A program made the translations under genes and the position numbers. From Sporofaciens musculi (GTDB taxonomy: Bacteria > Bacillota > Clostridia > Lachnospirales > Lachnospiraceae): a stretch of DNA of 64,000 nt. Each line of letters starts with the position of its first letter. The first letter of the stretch is position 1. Below, piece by piece: positions 36,000 to 43,821 of the stretch. The stretch lies in assembly GCF_009830285.1 (NCBI RefSeq), contig NZ_WUQX01000001.1:4712501-4776500 (forward strand), written 5' to 3'. The notes under the pieces were generated by a model that had not been told where the DNA came from, did not search any database, and was given only the letters and a program-made list of their open reading frames with translations.

Positions 36000-36815
36000 T
36001 CATCTCCCTATTCCCGTATAACTGGTCACGAAATGCTTATAATCCTGCGCCGCACCACAGCATGGACTGTACTCGTAGATTGGTTTCTTCACAAAAGAAT
36101 TTTCTACCACCTTCGCAGAATACCGAATCCTCCCAAGAACCTTATACTGCCTGTAATGCTTGCTTTCTGCATTGTCCCATTCCTGCCTAAGCCATTCTAA
36201 GCCTGCCGCTTCCCCGTCCGTATTCTGGTAAATCGTTATCAGCACACCTTTTAATTCCAAAGACGGATTCAGAGCCTTTGCGTCCTCAATCTGCCCTGCC
36301 ACAATATCCAAACCCTCCAACGCATTTTCATCAATCTTCACGGGAACAATGACTTCATCCGTAACCACAAGGGCATTGACCACATTGATTCCGATATCCG
36401 GTGGATTGTCTATAATACAGTAATCATAGCTTTCACAAATGCTGTCTCCTGTCTGATTGTTGATACCGGCTTTTAGAAATCTCCGGTATCTCTCCGTCAT
36501 GTCAGCCCCTCCCTCTTTCACCAGATTCCAAGCTGCGCCAAACAATGATAGATTCGCCGTGATAATATCTATCCCTTCATAATCTGTCGCCTGTATCAAT
36601 TCCTCCGAATTCTGCCAATCACCGCTTAGTATCCTTGCGACAGGTGCGGTCTGCTCTGCCTCATACCGGGCAAATGCCTTACTCAGATTCCCCTGCTTGT
36701 CGTTATCCCACAATAATACCCGGTTGCCCCTGCGCCACAATTCATAAGCCATATTTAACGAAGTGAAACTTTTCGCAACCCCTCCCTTTAAATTTAGCAA
36801 ACTAATTGTTTTCAT
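36000..36815 (-). CDS. ParA-family partition ATPase
   Basis: 271 residues from ATG 36813-36815 (GTGAGG upstream); the frame extends to 36884. Deviant Walker A LKGGVAKS at residues 9-16 with the signature Lys, switch I/II region DNDKQGNLSKAF and CIIDNPPDIGINVVNAL, and a late VPVKIDENALEGLD. ParA-type ATPases move ParB-parS complexes over the nucleoid. An integrated element with its own partition system suggests an episomal stage. Confidence 0.9.
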   Translation of the reverse strand: MKTISLLNLKGGVAKSFTSLNMAYELWRRGNRVLLWDNDKQGNLSKAFARYEAEQTAPVARILSGDWQNSEELIQATDYEGIDIITANLSLFGAAWNLVKEGGADMTERYRRFLKAGINNQTGDSICESYDYCIIDNPPDIGINVVNALVVTDEVIVPVKIDENALEGLDIVAGQIEDAKALNPSLELKGVLITIYQNTDGEAAGLEWLRQEWDNAESKHYRQYKVLGRIRYSAKVVENSFVKKPIYEYSPCCGAAQDYKHFVTSYTGIGR

Positions 36816-36889
36816 ACCATTCCTCACCATCCTTGATTTATATTTAATAAATTGTTCCATTTGTATTTTTAGACAAATCTGCACATAAA

Positions 36890-36918
36890 AACGCTACCAG
36901 ACTTACTCCGATAGCGTT
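36890..36918 (-). terminator. Terminator between Rpn remnant and parA
   Basis: AACGCTA (36890-36896) with TAGCGTT (36912-36918), followed by TTTATGTGC on the minus strand. Confidence 0.6.
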
Positions 36919-36932
36919 AAAATAAATATAAA

Positions 36933-37640
36933 CTATATACCAAACATTCTTCTTGTACTTTCTACTTCTTCCACAGTACAGCCAAGATTTTCAGCAATCT
37001 GCTTATTTGTTAAATCCGGGTTCTTCTTAACCATCCGGAAAACATCTGCCGATAAAATAATTCCTTCCCGTTTTCCTTCTTGCCTTGCTTCCTGCTGTTT
37101 CACTTGGATATCTTCCTCATAACTATACTCCGCAATCAACATATTCTCCACCTCACTTCCCTTTCGCTTCAAATAATCTGACAGTATTCCCTGTTCCATA
37201 CATTCCCTGATTGCCTTTTTAATGGCGCTTTCTTCATCTGAATATTTTCTTACCGTACTGATAAACTGGCTGTATTCCTTTAGTATCCCGCATTTTCCCA
37301 GAAGATCATGCGCTTTATCCGAATTAATGTTGATCACCTTCACCTTTAGCTCTACTGAATTTTCTCCTGCCGGATTCATAAATGCGTCTGACAAAGATAA
37401 TACCCTCTCTAACGGCTGTTCCTTCTTTCCATTATAAAATGTATAAAACTCCGGGGTTGGTATCTTCACCAATGTTGTCCTATAGCGCGCTTTACTATCG
37501 ACCAACTGCTCATATGCCCTTCCCACATACTTCAAACAACGCAGACACATGTTCATATTCACAGTGCTTTGATGTTCCCCAAAGACAAGCACCTGCCTTT
37601 CCTTTATCTTTATACTACCATACTTCATTTGGGGTTTCAA
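36933..37640 (-). pseudogene. Rpn/PD-(D/E)XK-type transposase-nuclease, N-terminus missing
   Basis: 235 residues. TPEFYTFYNGKKEQPLERVLSLSDAF and the C-terminal HTH region (VKKNPDLTNKQIAENLGCTVEEVE) are typical of Rpn/DUF4351-like 'recombination-promoting nuclease' proteins, normally around 300 residues. The N-terminal third with the catalytic acidic residues and Q-x-K is absent and the start has no RBS, so this is a 5'-deleted remnant. Confidence 0.65.
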
Positions 37641-37659
37641 TTATCGGTTTCTAATCTCG

Positions 37660-37848
37660 TTACGCACATGTTTGTTTCTCCGCCTTCTTGAATTTACGGT
37701 TTCTGCATTTGAGATAATCTTTGGTCGATATGTAATTGCTGATTACAACTACCGGTTCCCCACATTCACAGCAGAGAAAATCCCCTTCTCCGGCCGCTAT
37801 TAAATTTTTACAGAACTCGCAAATAGCCATCCTTTTCCTTTTACCCAT
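37660..37848 (-). CDS. Small zinc-ribbon protein
   Basis: 62 residues from ATG 37846-37848 after GGAGGGAGAGG. CEFCKNLI and CCECGEPV are two CxxC knuckles spaced as in a zinc ribbon, followed by a basic tail (KCRNRKFKKAEKQT). Possibly DNA or RNA binding; function unknown. Confidence 0.6.
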   Translation of the reverse strand: MGKRKRMAICEFCKNLIAAGEGDFLCCECGEPVVVISNYISTKDYLKCRNRKFKKAEKQTCA

Positions 37849-37875
37849 GTCCTCTCCCTCCGTTTCTTGTCCCAT

Positions 37876-38355
37876 ATTTCCACTCCTCTTGCCTTGTAAT
37901 CCTCATGACCGATTTCTTCATATATCTGTATAGCATGATACTATACATATCAGATTTTTCTGTAATGGAACATACCAAAAGTTGGAATGTTACTACTCTG
38001 GTACTTTTACAAGTATCATTAGAATAATATATAATTGAAATCCTATATTTTTACTGATTTTTGTATTATGATATGGCATAGACATATGGCATCGACTCTA
38101 AGAGATTTTAAAATGACGAAGAAGGAATATACTCACAATTTCTAAAAATATCTATTCTTCAATAGCTTATCTTCCCAATCCCTCTATCAAAGTTCCGCTA
38201 GAAATCCTATCGTAATATTTAATCCTTCATACTAAAAAATTGTGTCCGATTCGGACACCCTAAACCATACCCAAAGGGCATACCGTAATACATGCCCTTC
38301 GGGCTGGTGGACTTCGTCCATTAATGTATAGATAACCCTCATTCAGATTTACACC
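37876..38355. other. Gene-free stretch with parS copy and repeats
   Basis: About 480 bp without a credible gene. It holds a 17-bp sequence TATCATTAGAATAATAT (38014-38030) repeated at 39252-39268, a parS-like site at 38242, and a hairpin AAAGGGCAT / ATGCCCTT near 38274-38298. AT-rich; may contain a replication or regulatory region, but no iteron series was seen. Confidence 0.5.
38242..38258. promoter_or_regulatory. parS-like palindrome, copy 4
   Basis: GTGTCCGATTCGGACAC, identical to the copy inside parB, in intergenic DNA 1.4 kb upstream of parA. Confidence 0.65.
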
Positions 38356-38982
38356 TTATCTTTTTCTCTGGTTTTGAAACCGCTTCTCCTTCCGTGTCGC
38401 ATTGTCCCTTACCACTACTTGATGATACTTTTCCAGCATTTGGTCTTTCCTTTTCAAAGCCCTCTCCATACTGCCGCAGGAATATCCCCAGGGAAGCCTT
38501 TTCCCTTCATCATCTAACACATAAACATCCTCCCCTTCCCATGTAAAATCATCCAGGTTCCCATTGACGTAAGCACGTTCTTCCATCACAAAATCCGCCA
38601 GCAGTTCGGCCATCCTATACATGGCCTTATTATCTTCATATAACGTCTTGAATGTACCGAGGCCATGTTGGCATTTTTCTCTTTTGTTAAAATACTCAAT
38701 CCATAAGTCCAAATAAATCCCCTCATTGCTTCCATAATTAAGATTGCTTCTCAACTCAAATTCATAAGTTCTGATTGGAACCGGGTTTCCATCCGCAAGG
38801 CTGTAATCCAGAATCTCCGGCAGCCTGCCCTTGTCTTTTAAAATATCAAGAATCTTACAGAATAATTCTTTCGTTGTCATAGGCTTTTCCATAATCTGAA
38901 ATTCTCCCTCTCTATCTTTTCCGGCAGCACATAGACAAAAAGCCAGAACATTCTCTGCCCTAACTCTTTTTTCTAATATCAT
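38356..38982 (-). CDS. Hypothetical protein, up to 208 residues
   Basis: Two starts are possible: ATG 38982, too close to AGGAG, or ATG 38892 behind GAGAGGGAG (178 residues), which I prefer. Soluble; LNYGSNEGIYLDLWIEYF and the basic tail RKEKRFQNQRKR stand out. Similar hypothetical proteins occur on Lachnospiraceae elements, but I cannot assign a family. Four bases from the small gene upstream. Confidence 0.6.
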   Translation of the reverse strand: MILEKRVRAENVLAFCLCAAGKDREGEFQIMEKPMTTKELFCKILDILKDKGRLPEILDYSLADGNPVPIRTYEFELRSNLNYGSNEGIYLDLWIEYFNKREKCQHGLGTFKTLYEDNKAMYRMAELLADFVMEERAYVNGNLDDFTWEGEDVYVLDDEGKRLPWGYSCGSMERALKRKDQMLEKYHQVVVRDNATRKEKRFQNQRKR

Positions 38983-38986
38983 TCTC

Positions 38987-39154
38987 CTATTTCACATACA
39001 TACTGCCGTCGTCAAAGACTCTGTAGGTAATCACATCCCCACCCATACTGCCTGTCACTTCCACAAATTCTGACGTCTCATAGCAATCCATGACATAATC
39101 CAGACTTTCTAATGCCCTATCCTGTACCTGATTCATCCTTTCTTTACTTCTCAC
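38987..39154 (-). CDS. Small hypothetical protein, about 55 residues
   Basis: GTG 39152-39154 at good distance from GGAGGT; a TTG further upstream would overlap the RBS. C-terminal GDVITYRVFDDGSMYVK is beta-like. Probably cotranscribed with the following hypothetical gene. The 17-bp repeat at 39252 lies upstream. Confidence 0.5.
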   Translation of the reverse strand: MRSKERMNQVQDRALESLDYVMDCYETSEFVEVTGSMGGDVITYRVFDDGSMYVK

Positions 39155-39389
39155 TATCTTTTCTACCTCCAATACTAAATTTAAAATAGAATGATAAAGT
39201 TACTACGATAAGCACAAAATACTGGACATCCCAGTCCAGCCCTTTTATTGATATCATTAGAATAATATGCAATTAAAGTCCCCAACCATAACAATTACAA
39301 TATGCCGCATAAAGCAAGGAATATCCCGTCAATCGAGATATTCCCAATCATTACAATTATGCATTACCCTACCTTCTCTTTAGTATCGG

Positions 39390-39863
39390 CTATTTCCCAA
39401 ACCATTTACTTGAGATTTTCCTCTTTACAATAGGCTTTACATACTCTATGATATCTTCGATAGGATAATAAGCCTTGTATTCACCATTCGTATACGCAAC
39501 TGTGTTAATCGCCATATGGATATGTATATTTTGCGTATCATCATGTACGGCAAACATGACCTGCCTGTCATATCCCCAATATGCCGCTATCTCATACCCC
39601 ATTTCCATTACTTCATCAACCGTAAAGCCCAGGCTTTTTTCAAAGGATATAAAAATGTGGAATACCTGCTTTCCTTCTTCTTTATGGTATATCCGCTTTA
39701 CAGCCAAAAACTGGTTTACCATATCTTCCACATACAGCGGAAATACTCCCATGCCTCCTACCTGTTCAGGCTTATCCAGCCTACAGATATAGTCAATTAC
39801 CCTACTTACCGCATCTTCATTTTTATAATTACCTTTGGGAATCCCTATTTCAAATGCTGCCAT
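39390..39863 (-). CDS. Minimal relaxase (mobilization nuclease)
   Basis: 157 residues; AGGAGG before the ATG. HIHMAIN is the relaxase HxHxxxN metal motif; the upstream part (FHIFISFEKSLGFTVDEVMEMGYEIAAYW) matches the MobA/VirD2-like fold, and a Tyr in the N-terminal VIDYICRLD could be the nicking residue. Far shorter than classical relaxases: no helicase, primase or C-terminal targeting domain. Overlaps mobC by 19 bp. Supports mobilization in trans. Confidence 0.78.
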   Translation of the reverse strand: MAAFEIGIPKGNYKNEDAVSRVIDYICRLDKPEQVGGMGVFPLYVEDMVNQFLAVKRIYHKEEGKQVFHIFISFEKSLGFTVDEVMEMGYEIAAYWGYDRQVMFAVHDDTQNIHIHMAINTVAYTNGEYKAYYPIEDIIEYVKPIVKRKISSKWFGK

Positions 39864-40123
39864 ACCAAGCGTGCCTCCTGATTCAAAAAATCTTTATCTT
39901 CTTGTGCAATATCATATTTATTAAGAATCTTGTTTAATGATGTCGAATAATTGCACAGTTGTACTAATAACTCTGTATTTTGAATATTATTTTCTAATTT
40001 TTTCCTGATATGCTCACTGATACTTATATGATTATTGTTTGCTTCACTGTTAAGTCTGTTGTACTCATCTTCTGTTAATCTGACTGTCACTTTTTTTCCC
40101 TTTGGTCCTGTCCCTCTGGCCAT
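39845..40123 (-). CDS. MobC-like relaxosome accessory protein
   Basis: 92 residues from ATG 40121-40123 after GAAGGAGG. Basic N-terminus GPKGKKVTVRLTEDEYNRLNSEA is a ribbon-helix-helix, and the C-terminal LNKILNKYDIAQED fits MobC. Binds near oriT and recruits the relaxase. The RHH domain probably also autoregulates the operon. Confidence 0.75.
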   Translation of the reverse strand: MARGTGPKGKKVTVRLTEDEYNRLNSEANNNHISISEHIRKKLENNIQNTELLVQLCNYSTSLNKILNKYDIAQEDKDFLNQEARLVWQHLK

Positions 40124-40162
40124 TGTTCTGTTTCCTCCTTCGTTATCTGACATCTTTGACCA

Positions 40163-40214
40163 GGTAACGGACTGTCAGACATTTTTGTCTGTTGTTGTCC
40201 GTTACCGTGGTAAC
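40163..40214. other. Candidate oriT: nested inverted repeats upstream of mobC-relaxase
   Basis: GGTAACGGAC (40163-40172) and GTCCGTTACC (40197-40206) are perfect inverted repeats enclosing a second pair (CAGAC/GTCTG). The right arm overlaps the palindrome GTTACCGTGGTAAC (40201-40214). Location and structure are those expected of a relaxase nic region; the nick site cannot be named. Confidence 0.55.
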
Positions 40215-40414
40215 CCTTTATTTAATTGTTATCTCTCTTATTCTTTTTTATTTCTGATTAAAATAATATTCCCATTCTTAAACTTTCCCTAACTACGTTG
40301 AACTTTCCCTGACTACAATGAAATATCGACTCTACACATCATCAATTCAAAACTATAAAAATAGTCCATTGGAACATCATAATAAAATATCTAATCAAGA
40401 AGGAGACTTTAACA

Positions 40415-40633
40415 ATGACAGGTATCTTAAAACCATATTTCTCTACAGATAATGAAGCAGAACCGGCATTAATGACCGTTAATGAACTGGCAGAATATTT
40501 AGGCATAGGGAAGAACAGAGCCTATGAACTCTTGAATACCGGGGCTATCAAAGGTTTCCGGATTGGCTCAATCTGGAAAATAAGCAAGGTTGCCGTAGAG
40601 CAGTTTATTTATGAACAGTCTGGACTTATTTAA
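40415..40633 (+). CDS. Excisionase-like HTH protein (MerR/AlpA-type)
   Basis: 72 residues; AAGAAGGAG before the ATG. MTVNELAEYLGIGKNRAYELLNTGAIKGFRIGSIWKIS is the DNA-binding domain of the excisionase/helix_turn_helix_17 family. Transcribed opposite to most of the element and near its right half. A candidate recombination directionality factor for the serine recombinase, or a transcription regulator. Confidence 0.8.
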   Translation: MTGILKPYFSTDNEAEPALMTVNELAEYLGIGKNRAYELLNTGAIKGFRIGSIWKISKVAVEQFIYEQSGLI

Positions 40634-40840
40634 TGACAAGGTATTAGTCAATAAAAATAATCTGACATACCTTTATATACCCAATCAAATTGAATCATGA
40701 CCACCCGTCAAACGGGTGGTTTGCTCTGCGGCTATAAGCCGCTGTTACCGGCCAGCGCCTAAAGACGCTGGCTTTCACTTCGTTCAAGCCACTACGCCCT
40801 TGACTCGTCGCCGCCCTTCAAAGGGCGTTCGTAATACCGG

Positions 40841-41296
40841 CTACCCCTTGAAGGGGTCCTCGTATTCCTTCACGCTCAACTTGTCCTGCATAACGTCACT
40901 TTTCTCCTGATCCTGAATATACTTCTTTATTGTTGCCTCGTTCAGACCTACTGTGCTGACATAATATCCCTCCGCCCAGAAATGCCGGTTCCCGTATTTG
41001 TACTTCAGGTTTGCGTGTTTGTCAAATATCATCAGAGCACTTTTCCCTTTCAGATATCCCATAAAGCTTGACACGCTGTACTTGGGTGGTATACTTACCA
41101 GCATGTGGATATGGTCGGGCATCAGATGTCCTTCGATAATCTCCACTCCCTTATATCCGCAGAGCTGTTTTATAATGTCACGTATACTTTCTTTGTATTG
41201 ATTATAAATCGCTTTTCGTCTATACTTGGGAGTAAAGACAATATGGTACTTGCACATCCATTTCGTATGTGCCATGCTATTCGTCTTGTTAGCCAT
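40841..41296 (-). CDS. tnpA: IS200-type Y1 transposase TnpA
   Basis: 151 residues from ATG 41294-41296 (GGAAAGGTG upstream). HUH motif in MPDHIHMLVSIPP, conserved WQ-like GYLKGKSAL and FWAEGYYVSTVG, and catalytic Tyr in ATIKKYIQDQ. Full length for IS200. It moves single-stranded DNA by cutting at end hairpins. Confidence 0.93.
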   Translation of the reverse strand: MANKTNSMAHTKWMCKYHIVFTPKYRRKAIYNQYKESIRDIIKQLCGYKGVEIIEGHLMPDHIHMLVSIPPKYSVSSFMGYLKGKSALMIFDKHANLKYKYGNRHFWAEGYYVSTVGLNEATIKKYIQDQEKSDVMQDKLSVKEYEDPFKG

Positions 41297-41363
41297 AAAA
41301 ATCACCTTTCCTTTCGTTATGTAGTAGCTTGAACAACTCTATCATAACGGAAAGGTGATTTTT
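41297..41363 (-). promoter_or_regulatory. tnpA leader hairpin masking the RBS
   Basis: AAAATCACCTTTCC...CGTTATG before the start codon pairs with CATAACGGAAAGGTGATTTTT 22 bases away, a stem of about 20 bp that contains the Shine-Dalgarno AAGGTG. Known IS200 elements limit transposase by such 5' leader structures; this one is seen directly. Confidence 0.6.
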
Positions 41364-41481
41364 GTGCTATAAGCACTTGCTACACCACCCGCATAGCAGG
41401 TGGTTTTTTGTTTCGCACGCCTCCGTTTTTCGGAACACGAAAAACTCCGCCGCACTCAACCGGCTAAAGCCGATAATCAAA

Positions 41482-41512
41482 AATCCTCAGAGACATACCG
41501 CCTCTGAGGATT
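41482..41512. terminator. Terminator hairpin
   Basis: AATCCTCAGAG / CTCTGAGGATT stem with a nine-base loop, followed by CCTTTTAC on the plus strand and preceded by AAAA, lying between the IS200 and the small gene at 41553. Confidence 0.75.
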
Positions 41513-41552
41513 CCTTTTACATAACTCTACATTTTTCTTCATATTTTTGTCT

Positions 41553-41759
41553 CTAAATGGTACACTTTTTATTATATTTATCTGCTAACTTTTCTGCTTT
41601 CTTCTGTGAAAATCGAGAATTCTTCATAAACATATATAAACATCCAATTCCCATCTTCATGCATAGACAAACTGATATTACTCCATATAAATCATATGGT
41701 AATACTTGATATATCTTACCTTTACCATTATATAAAGCCTTTACGTTCCATATTGTCAT
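41553..41759 (-). CDS. Small hypothetical protein, 68 residues
   Basis: ATG six bases after AAAGGAG. Contains a hydrophobic stretch (DLYGVISVCLCMKMGIGCLYMFM) then a basic Lys-rich tail. Unrecognised; might be a membrane peptide. 38 bp behind the ATPase gene, same strand. Confidence 0.45.
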   Translation of the reverse strand: MTIWNVKALYNGKGKIYQVLPYDLYGVISVCLCMKMGIGCLYMFMKNSRFSQKKAEKLADKYNKKCTI

Positions 41760-41797
41760 TCAAAACTCCTTTAACACATCTATATTTCTAAAATATA

Positions 41798-43501
41798 TCA
41801 TATTTCTTCCCTCCCAAATCGAACCTCGCAATCCTTCCGGAAAAATGATATCCCATAACAGTCAATCTTTCGATATCCTTCTGCACGCAGTTCTTCCATA
41901 TATCTTTTGTCATATATTTGCTGCAATGCCTTTTCCGCATCCTTTTCCAAATCATCTATCGAATCCGAAACCTTCACTTCCACAATAAACGACCTTCCCC
42001 GTAGCGATGGGCTTTTCACCATAATGTCAGAACGCCCATTTCCGGTTTCACGGTTAGACTTCACCAGATAATTCTCGCTCTGGCTCAATATCCCTGTCAG
42101 AAAACCATGATAGAAGTTTTCTGCACTGTCATAAAAACTAATCGTCCGAATAAGCTGGCCGTTTAATATATCCGTCATCCTCTGGGCATTTCCCTCCTCC
42201 ATTGCTCGGTACAAATCATGAAAATCCTCTTTCTTTATAGCGGCTTTCATCCAATTCAGAATCGTATTCTGATAAATCGTTTTTACTTCTATATTCGGTA
42301 TACGCGCCCGTAAAAAGATAGAAGATTCTTTAAAATACTCACTCTCTTTTGTAAGATACCCTGTAAAATAAAGAAAATTCCATAAGTTCTCACCATTACT
42401 GTGCATATCCCCATAGGTAACTTCTTCATGAACCTGAATATCTAAAATGCCGCCAACTAAAAGTGTTTCTATCTGTCCTTTCGTTTCCCTGTCTGCCCTG
42501 GCTATCAAATCCTTTATAATGTCATTGGAACTGGTGTTAATCCAATATGGGTGCGGATATGCTTCTACATCTGAATATAAATCATATAAAAATTTAATCA
42601 CACTCCAAGGGTTATAAACTTCCGTATCTCCAAACAAATACCCGTCATACCATTCTTTCATTGTCGAAAAACGACTTTCCACTTCATAGTAAGACATCAT
42701 CTGAAGAACTTCTTGCTCTGTAAAGCCAAAATGCTCACTGTATTTTTTATCAAGCACCGATATAATATTGAGATGATTCAATCCGGTAAATATGCTCTCC
42801 TTTGAAATCCTCAGACACCCCGTAATAACCGCAAATTGTAGATACTGGTTCGTCTTTAGCGCCGCTTCAAACAATGAACGGATAAATCCAACCATCTTTT
42901 CATAAAAACCTCTAAAATATGCATTTTCTAAAGGCACATCATACTCATCAATTAAAATAACTGTATTCTTTCCTGTAATCTTATACATACATTGGCAGAA
43001 AAGCTGTAGCGAATTTCTTACAATTTTATCCTCTGCCTCTCCTTCCGCAATAGCGGTATACTGTTTATATTCTTTGAACGAAAGCATTTCTTTCTTGCTT
43101 TCTACAATACCTCTGTGCCGTTCAAATTCCATGCTGACTGCATTTTGTATCATGTAATAAGCAGTATCGTAATCTTCCTGCTTTGCTGACTTCAATGTCA
43201 GTTCAAGCACAGGATACAAACCCATATGATTTGTATAGTTTTCTCCTGCTTCTATAATCTTCATTCCCTGAAACAGACTTTTATTCTGCTCATTTCTTTT
43301 TTCATGCCCGGTATCTTCAAAAAAATATCGAAGCATACTTAGGTTCAATGTCTTTCCAAATCTTCTTGGACGCGTAAACAAATTTACTTTCCCCTTTAAG
43401 TCCAGTAATTCTTTTATAAACATTGTCTTATCTACATAGTAATATTCTGATTTTACTATATCTTCAAAATTTTCAACACCAACAGGTAATGCCTTCTTCA
43501 T
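41798..43501 (-). CDS. AAA-ATPase-like/PD-(D/E)XK protein (DUF1703 type), copy A
   Basis: 567 residues from ATG 43499-43501 (GGGGGCGATAGTG upstream). N-terminal AAA-ATPase-like domain: KALPVGVENFEDIVKSEYYYVDKT, FTRPRRFGKTLNLSMLRYFF (Walker A variant RPRRFGKT), Walker B VILIDEYDVPLE. C-terminal PD-(D/E)XK nuclease-like domain: NGRSDIMVKSPSLRGRSFIVEVKVSDS with D and E-x-K. Family is very common in Bacteroides and Lachnospiraceae and unproven in function (nucleic-acid metabolism or defence suggested). Last gene before the right end of the spoIIID element; a damaged copy is at 50848-52551. Confidence 0.85.
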   Translation of the reverse strand: MKKALPVGVENFEDIVKSEYYYVDKTMFIKELLDLKGKVNLFTRPRRFGKTLNLSMLRYFFEDTGHEKRNEQNKSLFQGMKIIEAGENYTNHMGLYPVLELTLKSAKQEDYDTAYYMIQNAVSMEFERHRGIVESKKEMLSFKEYKQYTAIAEGEAEDKIVRNSLQLFCQCMYKITGKNTVILIDEYDVPLENAYFRGFYEKMVGFIRSLFEAALKTNQYLQFAVITGCLRISKESIFTGLNHLNIISVLDKKYSEHFGFTEQEVLQMMSYYEVESRFSTMKEWYDGYLFGDTEVYNPWSVIKFLYDLYSDVEAYPHPYWINTSSNDIIKDLIARADRETKGQIETLLVGGILDIQVHEEVTYGDMHSNGENLWNFLYFTGYLTKESEYFKESSIFLRARIPNIEVKTIYQNTILNWMKAAIKKEDFHDLYRAMEEGNAQRMTDILNGQLIRTISFYDSAENFYHGFLTGILSQSENYLVKSNRETGNGRSDIMVKSPSLRGRSFIVEVKVSDSIDDLEKDAEKALQQIYDKRYMEELRAEGYRKIDCYGISFFRKDCEVRFGREEI

Positions 43502-43586
43502 CACTATCGCCCCCATCTGATACTATTTTTCATATTATAACCTATCCCTTTACATTTCACAATCCGTTTCATTGAACAGCAACAAA

Positions 43587-43625
43587 GCCAGCTCTAAGAA
43601 TACCTTCCGTATTCTCAGAGCTGGC
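43587..43625. terminator. Hairpin at the right end of the element (copy A)
   Basis: GCCAGCTCT...GAATAC / GTATTC...AGAGCTGGC stem of about 16 bp with loop CTTCC. On the minus strand it follows the truncated spoIIID frame, so it could end transcripts entering the element from the spoIIID promoter. Repeated at 52632-52670. Confidence 0.7.
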
Positions 43626-43655
43626 TCATGATATCTATTTGATTCTCCATATCAA

Positions 43656-43701
43656 CCGTTCTATTTTGTTACTACCGTATGTATGGTACTCTTACTTACT
43701 C
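43656..43701. other. attR: junction of element and spoIIID 5' half
   Basis: Element arm CCGTTCTATTTTG (43656-43668), core TATGTATGGT (43678-43687), chromosomal side ACTCTTACTTACTCC. The element arm is the inverted counterpart of the left-end arm, 12 of 13 bases. Confidence 0.88.
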
Positions 43702-43792
43702 CAAACGCCTTCGCTGTCTGCCTCACCGTTGCCTTATTCTCAATGATATAATATGCAATCTCTACTGCCCTTTCCTCGATATAATCCTTCAT
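43661..43792 (-). CDS. spoIIID: spoIIID, 5' part (codons 1-38) plus 5 element codons
   Basis: ATG 43790-43792 after GCAGGGGTTC. Encodes M-K-D-Y-I-E-E-R-A-V-E-I-A-Y-Y-I-I-E, then T-V-R-Q-T-A-K-A-F-G-V-S-K-S-T-I-H, the helix-turn-helix of SpoIIID. It then leaves the family at the core (T-V-V-T-K, stop TAG 43661-43663). As it stands it would give a 43-residue fragment with half the DNA-binding region. Only excision of the element gives full SpoIIID. Confidence 0.93.
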   Translation of the reverse strand: MKDYIEERAVEIAYYIIENKATVRQTAKAFGVSKSTIHTVVTK

Positions 43793-43821
43793 TTATGAAC
43801 CCCTGCACTCATTGTTTTTAC

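Larger units (their letters stand above)
40701..41403 (-). mobile_element. IS200/IS605-family element (tnpA only)
   Basis: Bounded by short imperfect palindromes instead of inverted ends: CCACCCGTCAAACGGGTGG at 40701-40719 and CCACC...GGTGG at 41385-41403, the type of end hairpins recognised by Y1 transposases. Contains tnpA and no tnpB. Exact cleavage points are not determinable from sequence alone. Confidence 0.75.
12570..43687. mobile_element. 31.1-kb skin-like integrative/mobilizable element inside spoIIID
   Basis: Ends are defined by the 10-bp direct repeat TATGTATGGT at 12570-12579 and 43678-43687 (31,108 bp between repeats), by the split spoIIID gene and by matching element arms. Gene content: large serine recombinase, HerA-like ATPase pair, resolvase, Rad52-like and YqaJ proteins, toxin-antitoxin modules, two surface proteins, RadC, sigma-like regulator, ParB/ParA, relaxase/MobC, HTH excisionase-like protein and a terminal ATPase/nuclease. 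Almost all genes point leftwards. There are no capsid, tail, portal or lysis genes, so it is not a complete prophage. Relaxase with an oriT-like repeat and parAB suggest a mobilizable plasmid-like element that uses phage-type integration. Confidence 0.88.

Noticed and set aside
12570..43687. Complete prophage
   Set aside because: Recombination genes and integrase are phage-like, but no terminase, portal, capsid, tail or lysis genes are present.
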